A DNA stretch of 64,000 nt from Nevskia sp964451925 (GTDB taxonomy: Bacteria > Pseudomonadota > Gammaproteobacteria > Nevskiales > Nevskiaceae), in assembly GCA_964451925.1 (NCBI GenBank), contig CAYVKA010000012.1:29493-93492 (forward strand). Reading direction: 5' to 3'. Made by a program: the position numbers and the translations under genes. Below, one piece after another: positions 8,239 through 16,558 of the stretch (position 1 is the first letter of the stretch; every line of letters begins with the position of its first letter). The notes beneath the pieces were generated by a model. That model made no database searches. It saw only the letters and a program-made list of their open reading frames with translations, and was not told the origin of the DNA.

Positions 8239-10101
8239 CTAAGCCGCTTGACGCAGCATCGCCGGCAGCCAACCCTTGCCGGCCGCCAGCCGTTCCGCCG
8301 TCTCCGCCAGCTCGCCCTTCTTCATCACGTCGAGCTGGTGCGTATCCTTCGGCGCGAAGGTCTTGACCGCTTCCAGGATGCGCGCCTTCGGGATCAGGCC
8401 GAAGTAGCCGGCGGCGGTCGGCGTCCACCACTGCGCCATGTCCAGCTTCACCGCCGCCGACAGCTCGTTGGCCTCGGTAGCCGCCTCGCGCGGGCTCACC
8501 GCATCCAGGCACAGGGCGGCGCACAGCGCCAGCAGCGACAGCAGGTCCGCCGGCTCCATGCCCTGCAGCACCCCGAACAACTCCGACGCATCGGCCGGCA
8601 GCCTGCCGACCCACCCCTCGCGGGCCTCGCTCAGCACCTTCATCGCCGGGGACTCCGGGATTTCAGAGGCGAAGTCCTCCAGCCGCTCCCGCAACGTGCA
8701 GTCGACGCGCAGCGGCGAACCGTGGAAGCGCTGCCTGTACAGCACCCTGACCGCCAGTGCATGCACCACCGCCACCAGGGCCACGTCCGGCTGACGCGAC
8801 AGCTCCGCCTGCAAGGCGACCGTGCGGTGCGCGCTGAGCCGCCGCGCCAGGGCCTCGGACACCGAAGCATTGGCCGGCCCCTTGGCCTTGCGGACCTTGC
8901 CCTCGGCCCCGGGGAGGGCCTTGGCGCGCCGCTCGTCCTCCGGCTTGACCAGCCCGCGATGGACCACGATCTCACCAGACGGGCCGAGCGTCACGACCGC
9001 ACCGGCCACGCCGCGCGCGTCCTCGCTGAACTGCGCCAGCGCCTGCCGCGCCGCGTTCAGTTCCTCGGCCACCTTCTCGCCGCGCTCGTATAGGGCGTTG
9101 GCCTCGTCCTGATCCACCGGCTCGTCCTCGGACTCCAGGGCCTGTTCCAGCTTCCCCAACTGCGCTTCCAGCCGGGCGATGCGCTTGGCCTCCTTCGCCG
9201 TGGGCTGCCGCGACTCCGGCTGCACCCGCTGGAAGTCGTACAGGTCGGAAGGCGTGGCGCGCGGCGCGACCTCGACCCAGGACCAGCCTTCCGTCCCGGC
9301 GGCCTCCGCCGTGGCCTTGAGCTTGTCCTGCGCCAGCCGTTCCAGCAGGGCGACGTCGCACAGGTAGACGCCCCGGCCCTCGTCCGCAAACAGGTCCCGG
9401 CGCACCACGCCGCCCGCCGCCTCGTAGGCGTCCACGCCCAAGAACCGGGCCAGCAGGTCCTTCGCGGCGTCCACTTCGTCCTGCGTCAGCCGGCCCCGCA
9501 GGTTGCCCGGCTCCCGCTGCCACTCCGGGGCCTCGTAGAACGCGGCCTCCTGCGCGGCATGGTCGTCGGTGATCGACAGCGCCATCAACTGGTCCAGCGT
9601 GGCCTCGCCGGCGCGATAGCTCTCGATCAGGCGCGGCGAGACGTTGGCGAGGCGCAGGCGCCGCTGCACCACCAGCGGCGTGACGCCGAAATCCGCCGCC
9701 ACGTCCTCGACGGAGCGGCCATCGTCCACCAGCGCCCGGAACGCCTCGAACTCGTCGGCCGGGTGCATGGCCTCGCGCTGCGTGTTCTCGGTCAGGCTGA
9801 TCGTGCGGGCCGAGTCGTCTGGCACCAGCAGGCAGGCGACCTCGTGGGTCTTGCGCAGGCGCTTGTTCTTGACCAGCAGCTTGATCGCCGCCAGCCGGCG
9901 CTTGCCGGCCACCACGTCATACCAGCCGTTCTCGGCGGCGACCACGATCAGGTTTTGCAGAAGCCCGACGCGGGCGATGCTCTCGGCCAGGGAGGCGATC
10001 GACGTGCCCCCGGTCCTGCGCACGTTCTTGCGGCGGGAGGGCCGCAGCTTGTCCACCGGGATGAGCAGCAGTTCGGCTGCGGTTTTGCTCTTCATGTCCA
10101 T
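8239..10101 (-). CDS. large ParB/Spo0J-like partition or regulatory protein
   Basis: This 620-residue protein has an N-terminal ParB/Srx nuclease-like domain at about residues 12-100 (PVDKLRPSRRKNVRR, AESIARVGLLQNLIV, VVAGKRRLAAI, TENTQREAMHPADEF). A KorB-type HTH follows at about 120-160 (VEDVAADFGVTPLVVQRRLRL), then a long variable C-terminal region with an acidic helix (EDEPVDQDEANALYE). The box GxRR (GKRR) matches the CTP-binding ParB motif. Size is about twice that of chromosomal ParB; long versions like this are carried by plasmids and conjugative elements. GGAGA precedes the chosen ATG at 10101. No ParA gene is adjacent, so it may act in element stability or gene control rather than classic partitioning. 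Repeat A lies directly upstream. Confidence 0.85.
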   Translation of the reverse strand: MDMKSKTAAELLLIPVDKLRPSRRKNVRRTGGTSIASLAESIARVGLLQNLIVVAAENGWYDVVAGKRRLAAIKLLVKNKRLRKTHEVACLLVPDDSARTISLTENTQREAMHPADEFEAFRALVDDGRSVEDVAADFGVTPLVVQRRLRLANVSPRLIESYRAGEATLDQLMALSITDDHAAQEAAFYEAPEWQREPGNLRGRLTQDEVDAAKDLLARFLGVDAYEAAGGVVRRDLFADEGRGVYLCDVALLERLAQDKLKATAEAAGTEGWSWVEVAPRATPSDLYDFQRVQPESRQPTAKEAKRIARLEAQLGKLEQALESEDEPVDQDEANALYERGEKVAEELNAARQALAQFSEDARGVAGAVVTLGPSGEIVVHRGLVKPEDERRAKALPGAEGKVRKAKGPANASVSEALARRLSAHRTVALQAELSRQPDVALVAVVHALAVRVLYRQRFHGSPLRVDCTLRERLEDFASEIPESPAMKVLSEAREGWVGRLPADASELFGVLQGMEPADLLSLLALCAALCLDAVSPREAATEANELSAAVKLDMAQWWTPTAAGYFGLIPKARILEAVKTFAPKDTHQLDVMKKGELAETAERLAAGKGWLPAMLRQAA

Positions 10102-10168
10102 GAATGAATCTCCAAAAGTGCAGCGAAAGTGGGAAATGCGGTACAGCGGGATTGGCGGGTGCTGTTCT

Positions 10169-10440
10169 CCTGTGTGGCGCGACTCGCGTCGCGGTCGCGC
10201 CGTCGGCCACGACACCGCCCGCCGGGCCGGCCGAAGTCACAGCCCGCCCCGCAGGGGGCGCAGCCTCGTCGGCCGCGGCCTTCGCTCGGCGTGCAGCGCC
10301 GACGCGGAGACCAGCCGCGGCCGTCGAGCGGGACTTGAGTTCGGGCGGAACTGCGGGCTTGTGCCCATGCGGAGGCATGGGCGGTGCAGCTGCCCGAAGG
10401 CAGCGCCACTACGGCCGCCGCAGGGCACCGGCGGCCGGGG
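10169..10440 (-). repeat. dispersed ~270-bp element, copy A
   Basis: This GC-rich stretch lies in the 441-bp gap upstream of the ParB-like gene. It matches, on the opposite strand, positions 36055-36327. Shared blocks include GCGCGACTCGCGTCGCGG-type sequence at the gene-proximal end, TCGGCCACGACACCGCCCGC, AAGTCACAGCCC, CAGCCTCGTCGGCCGCG and ACGGCCGCCGCAGG at the far end. In both copies the same end points at the downstream gene and closes with CAGGAGAA. Differences are point changes and small indels, mainly between 10281 and 10420. Between this repeat and the recombinase end I see only a short hairpin (10483-10499). Confidence 0.85.
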
Positions 10441-10542
10441 CAGTGAGCGCAGCTCTCTGCCCACCAAACAGGCCTAGGTTGTAACCGCCGAAGGCGGTTT
10501 GAACCTGCGCTATCGAGGCCGAGCCCAGGCCGGAGCTTTCGG

Positions 10543-12147
10543 CTACGATCGATTCGCGGGAATGTCCCAGGGGCGGCAGCGCTGCCGGACTTCTGGCCAC
10601 CGCTTCTGGGCTTCAACGAGCATGGCTACGTCGGGGGCGGTGATTTTGAACGGCAGCAAGCGTGGGGCGCGGAAGGTCAGGGTCATGGGCAGTATCTTGA
10701 GCTTGCTTCTTGGGAGGACGTAGTAGTCGAGGAAATGCGAGTTGCCTCGCCCCATGCGGATGATGAGCAGCAGATCGCCGATCGTGTGTCCCTTGAACTC
10801 GCTATGCCATAGCAGACGCCGCCCTTGCGACCAGTGGCTGCGCAGGATGTTGATGGAAAGGCTCCAGCTGCCGTCGACCTCGAGCAGTCGCCTGTATGGA
10901 CTCCACACGGCGGGTATCCCGATGTCGGCAAAGCGCGTCACCAGTTCCCGTGCAAGGCGCGACCGGCGTGCTGACAAGTCCTGGGAGTTTTCGAGGAACG
11001 TCCGGTGATTGAGGCGGCAATAGCCGACGGCTTCATAAGCCGCCCGTAGCCCTCCGAAACGGTGGGAATAGCAGTTCGGAGCTGGCATACCCGGTTCGGC
11101 GCGGATCAGCGCAGCCGACAGCTCTCCCTTTTTCTGCAGCAGGTCCCACAAGCGGCGCTTCATCCAGCGCATGCCATAGCGCCGGCGGTTCCCCGCCGCG
11201 ACCAGTTCCTGCACGCGGTCGAACAATTCGCGGGTCACCAGCCCGCGGAAAGCTCGCTCGTGCCGAATCCATTCTTCCTTGGGATTGCGGCGCTGCGGTG
11301 TCTTGAGCTTCTGCGAGTGCCGGTTGAAGACGTTGTCGCCAGCGTACTTCGGGGCGGTCAGAATCCCGTGCACGATCTTGCGGGTCCAGGCCGGCCATCC
11401 CGGAAGGCTGCTTGCCTTGAGCAGCGCGACGATCTCATCCTCTCGCTTGCGATCGAACGCGTACCAGTCGTAGATTTTCCAGACGACCTCGACCTCCTCG
11501 CTCGGTCCCGGAATCAGGATGACGCGATCCGACTGCAGCGCTTTGCGCACGCCCGGCCCGAGTATGCACTTAGGCTTGCCTTGCTGATCGATCAGCAGGC
11601 GTCTCAGGCCGAAGCCCGCCTGACCACCCAGCTTGTACCCGAGGGCGGCGACCTGGGCTTGGCCGCCCCAGACGCGGACGGAGAGGCTGCGGCTGTGCTC
11701 GCCTGCCATGACGCGCTTCATGTTCTTCATCAGCACGCCCATCGGCGTATCGTCGAACAACTCCGCGCAATAGATCACCCTGACGCCGGCGCGCTTGCAC
11801 ATGAACTCGTAGTAAGCCGACTCGTCGATATCCTGGAAGCGACCCCAGCGGCTGATGTCATAGACGAGGATCGCTGAGAAGTCCACGTCCCCACTGATGA
11901 CGTCGTTGAGCAATTTCTTGAGGCCCGGCCGGCCCTGCAGGGTCAGGCCGCTTCTGCCGTCGTCGACGTAGCTGCGCACCACAGTCATGTGATGCTGGAC
12001 GGCGTACTTGCGGATGGCTTCGCTCTGGTACTCTACGGAGTAGCGCTGATAGTCAGTGGACTTGCGCACGTATTCCGCCACCGGACCAAGCTCGGCGCGG
12101 ATTTTTGCGAGCTGGGCATTCGGCGAGCGGCGCTTGTTGGGGCTCAT
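10543..12147 (-). CDS. large serine recombinase
   Basis: This 534-residue site-specific recombinase has an N-terminal resolvase domain with the nucleophile serine in AEYVRKSTDYQR (about residue 30) and the conserved arginines of DDGRSGLTLQGRPGLKKLL. After ILVYDISRWGRFQDIDE come a recombinase domain (about residues 200-340, ILTAPKYAGDNVFNR) and a C-terminal region. Such enzymes integrate or excise phages and elements, or move smaller cassettes. The usual zinc-ribbon cysteines are not evident. The start at 12147 lies downstream of a terminator that separates it from the next gene. It could be the integrase of the whole island or a passenger. Confidence 0.88.
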   Translation of the reverse strand: MSPNKRRSPNAQLAKIRAELGPVAEYVRKSTDYQRYSVEYQSEAIRKYAVQHHMTVVRSYVDDGRSGLTLQGRPGLKKLLNDVISGDVDFSAILVYDISRWGRFQDIDESAYYEFMCKRAGVRVIYCAELFDDTPMGVLMKNMKRVMAGEHSRSLSVRVWGGQAQVAALGYKLGGQAGFGLRRLLIDQQGKPKCILGPGVRKALQSDRVILIPGPSEEVEVVWKIYDWYAFDRKREDEIVALLKASSLPGWPAWTRKIVHGILTAPKYAGDNVFNRHSQKLKTPQRRNPKEEWIRHERAFRGLVTRELFDRVQELVAAGNRRRYGMRWMKRRLWDLLQKKGELSAALIRAEPGMPAPNCYSHRFGGLRAAYEAVGYCRLNHRTFLENSQDLSARRSRLARELVTRFADIGIPAVWSPYRRLLEVDGSWSLSINILRSHWSQGRRLLWHSEFKGHTIGDLLLIIRMGRGNSHFLDYYVLPRSKLKILPMTLTFRAPRLLPFKITAPDVAMLVEAQKRWPEVRQRCRPWDIPANRS

Positions 12148-12160
12148 GGCGTGAAGGGCA

Positions 12161-12185
12161 TAAAAATGCCCCCGTTGCCGGGGGC
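12161..12185 (-). terminator. intrinsic terminator
   Basis: GCCCCCG (12168-12174) pairs with CGGGGGC (12179-12185) around a TTGC loop. On the minus strand it is followed by ATTTTTA. It terminates the small minus-strand gene 12204-12440, so the recombinase probably has its own promoter or depends on readthrough. Confidence 0.75.
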
Positions 12186-12203
12186 GAAGGTGCAGCGGAG
12201 GAT

Positions 12204-12440
12204 TTACTGGCCGTTCTTGGCCTCGTCCCGGTCCTTGCGGCGCAGCTGGTAGGACTGGCCGGGAAGGAGGATGGCGCCGCTGCGAGTACGCAAGTTGATG
12301 CTGCCGTCGCCGTTCTCCCAGCCGACCGCGATCTCGGTCCAGAACGACTTCTCGTTCGGCCGCTCCTGGATGTGATACAGGCCGTGGGTCGGGGCGGCGC
12401 TGTCCTTCGGGGCTTCCTGCTTGGCGTTCTGCTTGGTCAT
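12204..12440 (-). CDS. small hypothetical protein of the transfer region
   Basis: This 78-residue soluble protein has a polar N-terminus (MTKQNAKQEAPKDS) followed by a compact beta-rich part (LYHIQERPNEKSFWTEIAVGWENGDGSINLRTRSGAILLPGQSYQLRRK) that resembles a single small barrel. No signal peptide or membrane segment. GAGGAAG lies upstream of the ATG. I do not recognise the family; its strand pattern is clear enough to call the gene real. Confidence 0.7.
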   Translation of the reverse strand: MTKQNAKQEAPKDSAAPTHGLYHIQERPNEKSFWTEIAVGWENGDGSINLRTRSGAILLPGQSYQLRRKDRDEAKNGQ

Positions 12441-12499
12441 GTCTGCTTCCTCTTCGGTGATGCGCGACGTGCGCGAACTTCCGTGTAAGGGCGGATAAA

Positions 12500-12590
12500 G
12501 CGCCGGCCGCCAGGCTGGAGCACCACCGTTCGTCGGACTCGTCCGTCGATACGGCGTGCAAAACCGCAGGCTTGGCCTGGCGGCCGGCGC
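12500..12590. repeat. inverted repeat in the gap upstream of virD4
   Basis: The 547-bp stretch 12441-12987 holds no gene I can support. It contains a perfect 16-bp inverted repeat, GCGCCGGCCGCCAGGC (12500-12515) with its complement at 12575-12590, 59 bases apart. It sits in the leader of the minus-strand 78-residue gene and could be a binding site, a recombination scar or part of a transfer origin. The rest appears unstructured, apart from a minus-strand hydrophobic frame discussed among rejected items. Confidence 0.5.
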
Positions 12591-12987
12591 GCCGCCCTTC
12601 CAGGATTCGCACTGGCCACGTCGTTCACCGGGGAGGGCATGACCAACCGCCGGAACTGAAGCCTCGAATCGACGTCCGAACACCGGCTTAGAACTGCATG
12701 CCGAATGGACCACCGCTCGGCAGGGGATGCAGCCCCTGCCAACGGCATCCTCCAGAAGTACCAACTGGAACCGGCACGAGCAGGCAGCAGTAAAGCCAAG
12801 GCCAACCAGGCCCCGCAAGGGGCCAGCACGGTGCGTCCGGCAACTAGGTCTGCCAAAGCAGGAATGAGCCCTAGGCAGAGCAATACAGCTAAGGCGCAGG
12901 CAAACTCTTCGACTTCAGCGCAAGCGGACCGAACCGCTTGCGCCCGGCGGTCTTTTCCGCACCACGCGCAAAGGGCATCTTCGGCCC

Positions 12988-14739
12988 ATGCTTGGACGCG
13001 TTGATGGAGCCGGGAAAGGATATTCCTGGAAAGACCTGCTGCCGGCGTTGCTGACGCTCGCGGCTGCGCCGTGGCTGGCGGCCATGCTGTTCGCGGCTTT
13101 CGTCGGGGTACCGCACTACATTCCGAGCTACCTGGAGTTCGGGCACATGTGGCGGGCCTACGCAGGGTCGTCCCACTATCGCCTGCTGCTCGATCTCGCG
13201 GTTGCGATCCCTCTGGCGTTGACGCTCCTGATCGCAGCGCTGCCGCTGCTGAGCCGCCGGCCCGTGCTGTTCGGCGACGCTCATTTCGCAAACGAGGCGG
13301 AAGTGAGAGCAGCTGGGCTGAGAGCCGGGCAGGGGGTGATCCTCGGCAAGCTGCGCGGCCGCCTGCTGCGGGCCCAGGGCCAGCTCGGCGTGCTGCTGTT
13401 CGCGCCGCCGCGCTCCGGCAAGGGCGTCGGCTTCGTCATCCCGAACCTCCTCGCCTGGACCGGCTCGGCGATCGTTAACGATCTCAAGCTGGAGAACTTC
13501 GAGAAGACCTCCGGGGCGCGAGCCGCGATGGGGCAGGGCATTGTGCTGTTCGCACCGCTCGACCCGGACGGCCGCAGCCACGCCTACAACCCGCTGGACT
13601 TCGTCTCCAGCGATCCGCGGTTGCGCGTCAACGACGTCCAGGCCATCACAGCCAAGCTGGTCGTGACACCGGCCCGGGCCGACCCGATGTGGAGCAACGA
13701 AGCGCGGGTGCTGCTGGACGGGCTGATCCTGTTCCTGCTCGACGTCGGCGACGGCGCCTCCCTCGGCGCGATCTACCGCATGGTGCTGTCGGTCCCGAAC
13801 TTCGCCGACTACCTGAGCTGGGCGCTGAAGGAATACGACGGCCGGCTCGATCCGGTGTCGGTCATGCAGTTCAACGGCTTCCTGGGTAAGGCGGCCAAGG
13901 AGCAGTCCGGGGTGCTGTCCACCTTGAAGGCCTCCCTGTCCTTGTTCGCCAATCCCCTGATCGACCGGGCCACTTCCACTACCGATTTCGACCCCAGGGA
14001 CCTGCGGCGCCGGCGCATGACCATCTTCCTGGGGGTGATGCCCCGCGACATCGCCCGGCTCTCCCCGCTGCTCAACATCTTCGTGCAGCAGACCGTCGAC
14101 AGCCTGCTCGGCCGGCTCCCCGGAGCCGACGAGCCGCACCAGGTCCTGGCCCTGCTGGACGAGTTCACGGCCCTGGGGCGCCTGGAGAACGTGGAGAAGG
14201 GCATCGCCTACTTCGCCGGCTACAACATCGTGCTGGCGCCGGTGATCCAGGACCTGTCCCAGCTGGAAGAGGTGTACGGCCAGGCCGTGACCGAGACCTT
14301 CCTGTCCACCGCCAACATCCGCATCGCTTACGCCCAGAACAGCCTCAAGACGGCCAAGTACCTGTCCGAGGAACTGGGCTTCCGGACCATCCGCACCCGG
14401 AGCCGGTCCCACCGCATCGCCGACCCCTGGCAGGGCCACGTCTCCGAATCCCAGGCCCGCCGCGAGCTGATGCTGCCGCATGAAATCCGGGAGCTGGACC
14501 GACGCAAGCTACTCCTGCTGGTAGAAGCTGCGCCGCCGGTCAAGGGCGAGAAGATCCGCTACTACCGGGACTGGAGGTTTACGCGGCTGCTGCGCCCGCC
14601 CCTTGAGCCGCCCCGCCTGATCCCCAAACTGATCGAGCCGCCAAGGATGCTCGCCCCGGAATCGGCGCTAACCGACCAGGAGATCGACGAGGTGCTGACG
14701 GCGTTGGATCGTCCCGGCAATCCCCACAAACAAGAATGA
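12988..14739 (+). CDS. virD4: VirD4/TraG-family coupling ATPase
   Basis: This 583-residue protein recruits the relaxase-DNA complex to the secretion channel. It has two membrane segments near residues 20-42 and 68-90 with a short periplasmic loop, then a cytoplasmic ATPase domain with Walker A PPRSGKGVGF at about residues 139-148 and Walker B VLALLDEFTALG at about 386-397. Typical VirD4 motifs follow (FAGYNIVLAPVIQDLSQL, LSEELGF). The C-terminal tail is Pro-rich. The start at 12988 is the first ATG of the conserved N-terminus. It is away from the virB operon but completes the set of T4SS ATPases. Its 3' part is duplicated as a decayed copy at 19255-19564. Confidence 0.95.
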   Translation: MLGRVDGAGKGYSWKDLLPALLTLAAAPWLAAMLFAAFVGVPHYIPSYLEFGHMWRAYAGSSHYRLLLDLAVAIPLALTLLIAALPLLSRRPVLFGDAHFANEAEVRAAGLRAGQGVILGKLRGRLLRAQGQLGVLLFAPPRSGKGVGFVIPNLLAWTGSAIVNDLKLENFEKTSGARAAMGQGIVLFAPLDPDGRSHAYNPLDFVSSDPRLRVNDVQAITAKLVVTPARADPMWSNEARVLLDGLILFLLDVGDGASLGAIYRMVLSVPNFADYLSWALKEYDGRLDPVSVMQFNGFLGKAAKEQSGVLSTLKASLSLFANPLIDRATSTTDFDPRDLRRRRMTIFLGVMPRDIARLSPLLNIFVQQTVDSLLGRLPGADEPHQVLALLDEFTALGRLENVEKGIAYFAGYNIVLAPVIQDLSQLEEVYGQAVTETFLSTANIRIAYAQNSLKTAKYLSEELGFRTIRTRSRSHRIADPWQGHVSESQARRELMLPHEIRELDRRKLLLLVEAAPPVKGEKIRYYRDWRFTRLLRPPLEPPRLIPKLIEPPRMLAPESALTDQEIDEVLTALDRPGNPHKQE

Positions 14740-14858
14740 CGAGTTGCTACTTCTCCCCTCAAATATCAACTGCAATTCAGAAGTAGAAACAACGCTTTAA
14801 AGACTGTTGCCAACTCCGCTGCCTCCAACGTCTCTGGGGGTCAACAACAAAAATAGGA

Positions 14859-14954
14859 ATGTCGATTCAAGACATGGTCGATTTACTGGCAAGGAACGCT
14901 ACCGCATTCCAAGTTTCGGTCCCGATGTCCCGTCTACGGCCGGCCGAGGCATGA
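14859..14954 (+). CDS. 31-residue leader ORF coupled to the next gene
   Basis: This short frame (MSIQDMVDLLARNATAFQVS, ending LRPAEA) overlaps the next gene by ATGA. It forms an amphipathic helix and has no strong ribosome site. Stop-start overlap suggests translational coupling, as with a control leader peptide or a small partner protein. It could also be chance; the coding look is moderate. Confidence 0.4.
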   Translation: MSIQDMVDLLARNATAFQVSVPMSRLRPAEA

Positions 14955-15259
14955 TCGCCGTACAGGAGTTGCATGCGGTGCAGGAGTCAGACTTGCGGAA
15001 CTTGGCCCAGCAAGGCCAGGAATTCCAGTGCCACGTCTGGCCGATCAATCTCCCAGGCGAAACCTGGTTCCGCATCGTGCTGCGCTTTCCCGGCGTGCCG
15101 AGGGACGTTCCCCTGCTGGACGGCCGGGCGAAGCCGCGGCGCTGGAAGCAAATCACGGCACTGGCCCGCTTCCTGGTTCAGGCCGTCGGCAACGAGCGGG
15201 GGATGTTCGTGCATTTCGACGGAATCGACCCCGATAACCTGCGCAGCAAGGGGGAATAG
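14951..15259 (+). CDS. small hypothetical protein
   Basis: This 102-residue soluble protein begins MIAVQELHAVQESDL and continues through a compact region (WPINLPGETWFRIVLRFPGVPRDVPLLDG) and a helix (KQITALARFLVQAVGNERG), ending FVHFDGIDPDNLRSKGE. The start overlaps the upstream short frame. The frame is also open upstream to 14807, but that segment has low-complexity coding character. No family recognised. Its position between virD4 and accessory genes suggests an island-specific role. Confidence 0.65.
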   Translation: MIAVQELHAVQESDLRNLAQQGQEFQCHVWPINLPGETWFRIVLRFPGVPRDVPLLDGRAKPRRWKQITALARFLVQAVGNERGMFVHFDGIDPDNLRSKGE

Positions 15260-15461
15260 AGACCGGGGCCCACAGCTTCAGCGATCCCGCGGCATAAAGC
15301 ACGAGGACAGTTCTTCACGGCAGCCGCACGAAATAAATTCATCAAATCATTGCCGGAACGCTCGGCTCATTCGTCTTAAACGCTGTACCGTCGGTGGTTG
15401 GTTCCCAGTGCCGCGGCGGTTCATGACACTGCCCCTTTTCTCCCAAGTCAGGCAGTTTTTG

Positions 15462-15501
15462 CGCCCCTGTCCGCCGTTCCCCTAGTCGGCGGGCAGGGGC
15501 G
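15462..15501 (+). promoter_or_regulatory. 15-bp hairpin ahead of a secreted-protein gene
   Basis: CGCCCCTGTCCGCCG (15462-15476) pairs with CGGCGGGCAGGGGCG (15487-15501) with one G-T pair and a ten-base loop. TGCTTCTTT follows, and the next ribosome site CAGGAG starts ten bases later at 15511. It could be an attenuator-like terminator or a 5' untranslated stabiliser. Confidence 0.5.
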
Positions 15502-15521
15502 TGCTTCTTTCAGGAGTCCAC

Positions 15522-15857
15522 ATGCAATTTGCAATGTTGACGGCGTTGCTGTTGCCGATGATGGTGGTGGCGCAAGCCCAGCCATCCGATTCACAAGCCC
15601 TTGCAGCCGCGCCGCAGGCCGACTGCGCCCAGCCGGTGCCGCCCCCGCGCATCCAGCCCCGCTCGGAGGATCTGGATCGCTTCGACAAGCAGCTGAAGGC
15701 ATACCGCGAGTGCGTCGAGCAGTACGTCAAAACCCGCGGCGACGAGATGAAGCACGACAACGCCCTGGCGCGCGCCAACGCAGATGCCGCCAACGCCGAG
15801 GTGCAGAAGCTTAACGACTTCATGAAGCGGCTCCAGGATCAGGCCACGGCGCAGTAG
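15522..15857 (+). CDS. small secreted periplasmic protein, unknown
   Basis: This 111-residue protein has a signal peptide MQFAMLTALLLPMMVVAQAQ and CAGGAG upstream of the ATG. The mature part has a Pro-rich segment with a cysteine (DCAQPVPPPRIQPR) and a helical region (DRFDKQLKAYRECVEQYVKTRGDEMKHDNALA) with a second cysteine, so one disulfide is possible. Ends with another helix (LNDFMKRLQDQATAQ). Its family is unknown to me. Confidence 0.7.
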   Translation: MQFAMLTALLLPMMVVAQAQPSDSQALAAAPQADCAQPVPPPRIQPRSEDLDRFDKQLKAYRECVEQYVKTRGDEMKHDNALARANADAANAEVQKLNDFMKRLQDQATAQ

Positions 15858-15989
15858 CGACCCAACGTGGTGGAGTGCTGAGGATGCAGCTCCGACTTAT
15901 GGGGCGAATGCCGCGGCGGGCCCGAATTTCGGGCCGGCTCGCCGTCGTTCGTTCGGCCTTCCAGTCGATCCTTTCTGCACCGAATTGCC

Positions 15990-16265
15990 ATGTCCAACGT
16001 CTTTACCCACTGCTTGCTGACCATCGAAGCCGAGCATCATCCGCAGACCCCGGCGCGCATCCTGGAGCACGTCACGCGCCACAACCTGCTGCCGCAGTGG
16101 TTCAGTCTTAGGAGATTGACGGGGGACCGCGTGCGCATCGTCCTGGAGCTGGATGCGTTCGAGCTCAACTCGGTGGACTTGATGGCCAAGCGGATCGCCA
16201 ACATCCCCAGCGTCATCAGCGTGTCTCGGACGTTGATGAGGCGGCGCACCCCAATCATGCCCTGA
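15990..16265 (+). CDS. ACT-domain-like small protein
   Basis: The 91-residue protein consists of one domain with beta-alpha-beta-beta-alpha-beta order: LLTIEAEHHPQTPARILEHVTRHNLLPQWFSLRR, VRIVLELDAF, DLMAKRIANIPSVISVSRTL. This resembles ACT regulatory domains such as the small subunit of acetolactate synthase, which bind amino acids. There is no catalytic partner nearby. A 3'-terminal duplicate lies at 35142-35310. A palindromic GGCCCGAA-TTCGGGCC hairpin (15919-15935) lies upstream. Confidence 0.7.
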   Translation: MSNVFTHCLLTIEAEHHPQTPARILEHVTRHNLLPQWFSLRRLTGDRVRIVLELDAFELNSVDLMAKRIANIPSVISVSRTLMRRRTPIMP

Positions 16266-16410
16266 GGCTCCCACGACAACCGAGGTGACGCGGCCGGCGC
16301 CATCGCGAGCAAAGGTGGCCGCTCCAGCTAACCAGCCCGCTGTTCCATCCACCTCAGCGCTGCGCTCTTCCCGACGTCCACGGCTACATCAGCAGACGGT
16401 CCGGGAGGGG

Positions 16411-16475
16411 CTAATCTACGCAAAATTTGCGTAGATTAGTCGCCTTATTTTCCGCAAAAAATGCGGAGAATAAGG
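16411..16475. repeat. two adjacent palindromes
   Basis: Palindrome 1 (16411-16439) has perfect 14-base arms (CTAATCTACGCAAA and complement) around one base. Palindrome 2 (16443-16475) has 14-base arms (CCTTATTTTCCGCA and TGCGGAGAATAAGG, one mismatch) around AAAAA. Both centre on CGCA/TGCG half-sites and are AT-rich against a GC-rich background. They look like binding sites for a dimeric regulator or a site-specific recombinase. Confidence 0.8.
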
Positions 16476-16504
16476 TCAAGCCGAAGAATTGAGCCTATCC
16501 GTTG

Positions 16505-16522
16505 ACTGTACATATGTACAGT
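16505..16522 (+). promoter_or_regulatory. LexA (SOS) box
   Basis: ACTGTACATATGTACAGT is a perfect 18-base palindrome and fits the enterobacterial-type LexA consensus CTGT-N8-ACAG, followed by AA as in strong boxes. It lies 36 bases upstream of the ATG at 16559, a promoter position. This suggests that the downstream gene, and maybe island mobility, responds to DNA damage. Confidence 0.75.
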
Positions 16523-16558
16523 AATAAAATACGGCTCCCTCTCTCCGAATGTGCTTAT

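Noticed and set aside
8248..9093. Plus-strand open frames opposite the ParB-like gene
   Set aside because: Composition is that of shadow frames, and the minus-strand gene has intact domain motifs.
12600..12960. Minus-strand frame with two hydrophobic stretches upstream of the 78-residue gene
   Set aside because: It has no convincing start or ribosome site, and its ends run into the inverted repeat and the virD4 leader; may be a relic but not supportable as a gene.
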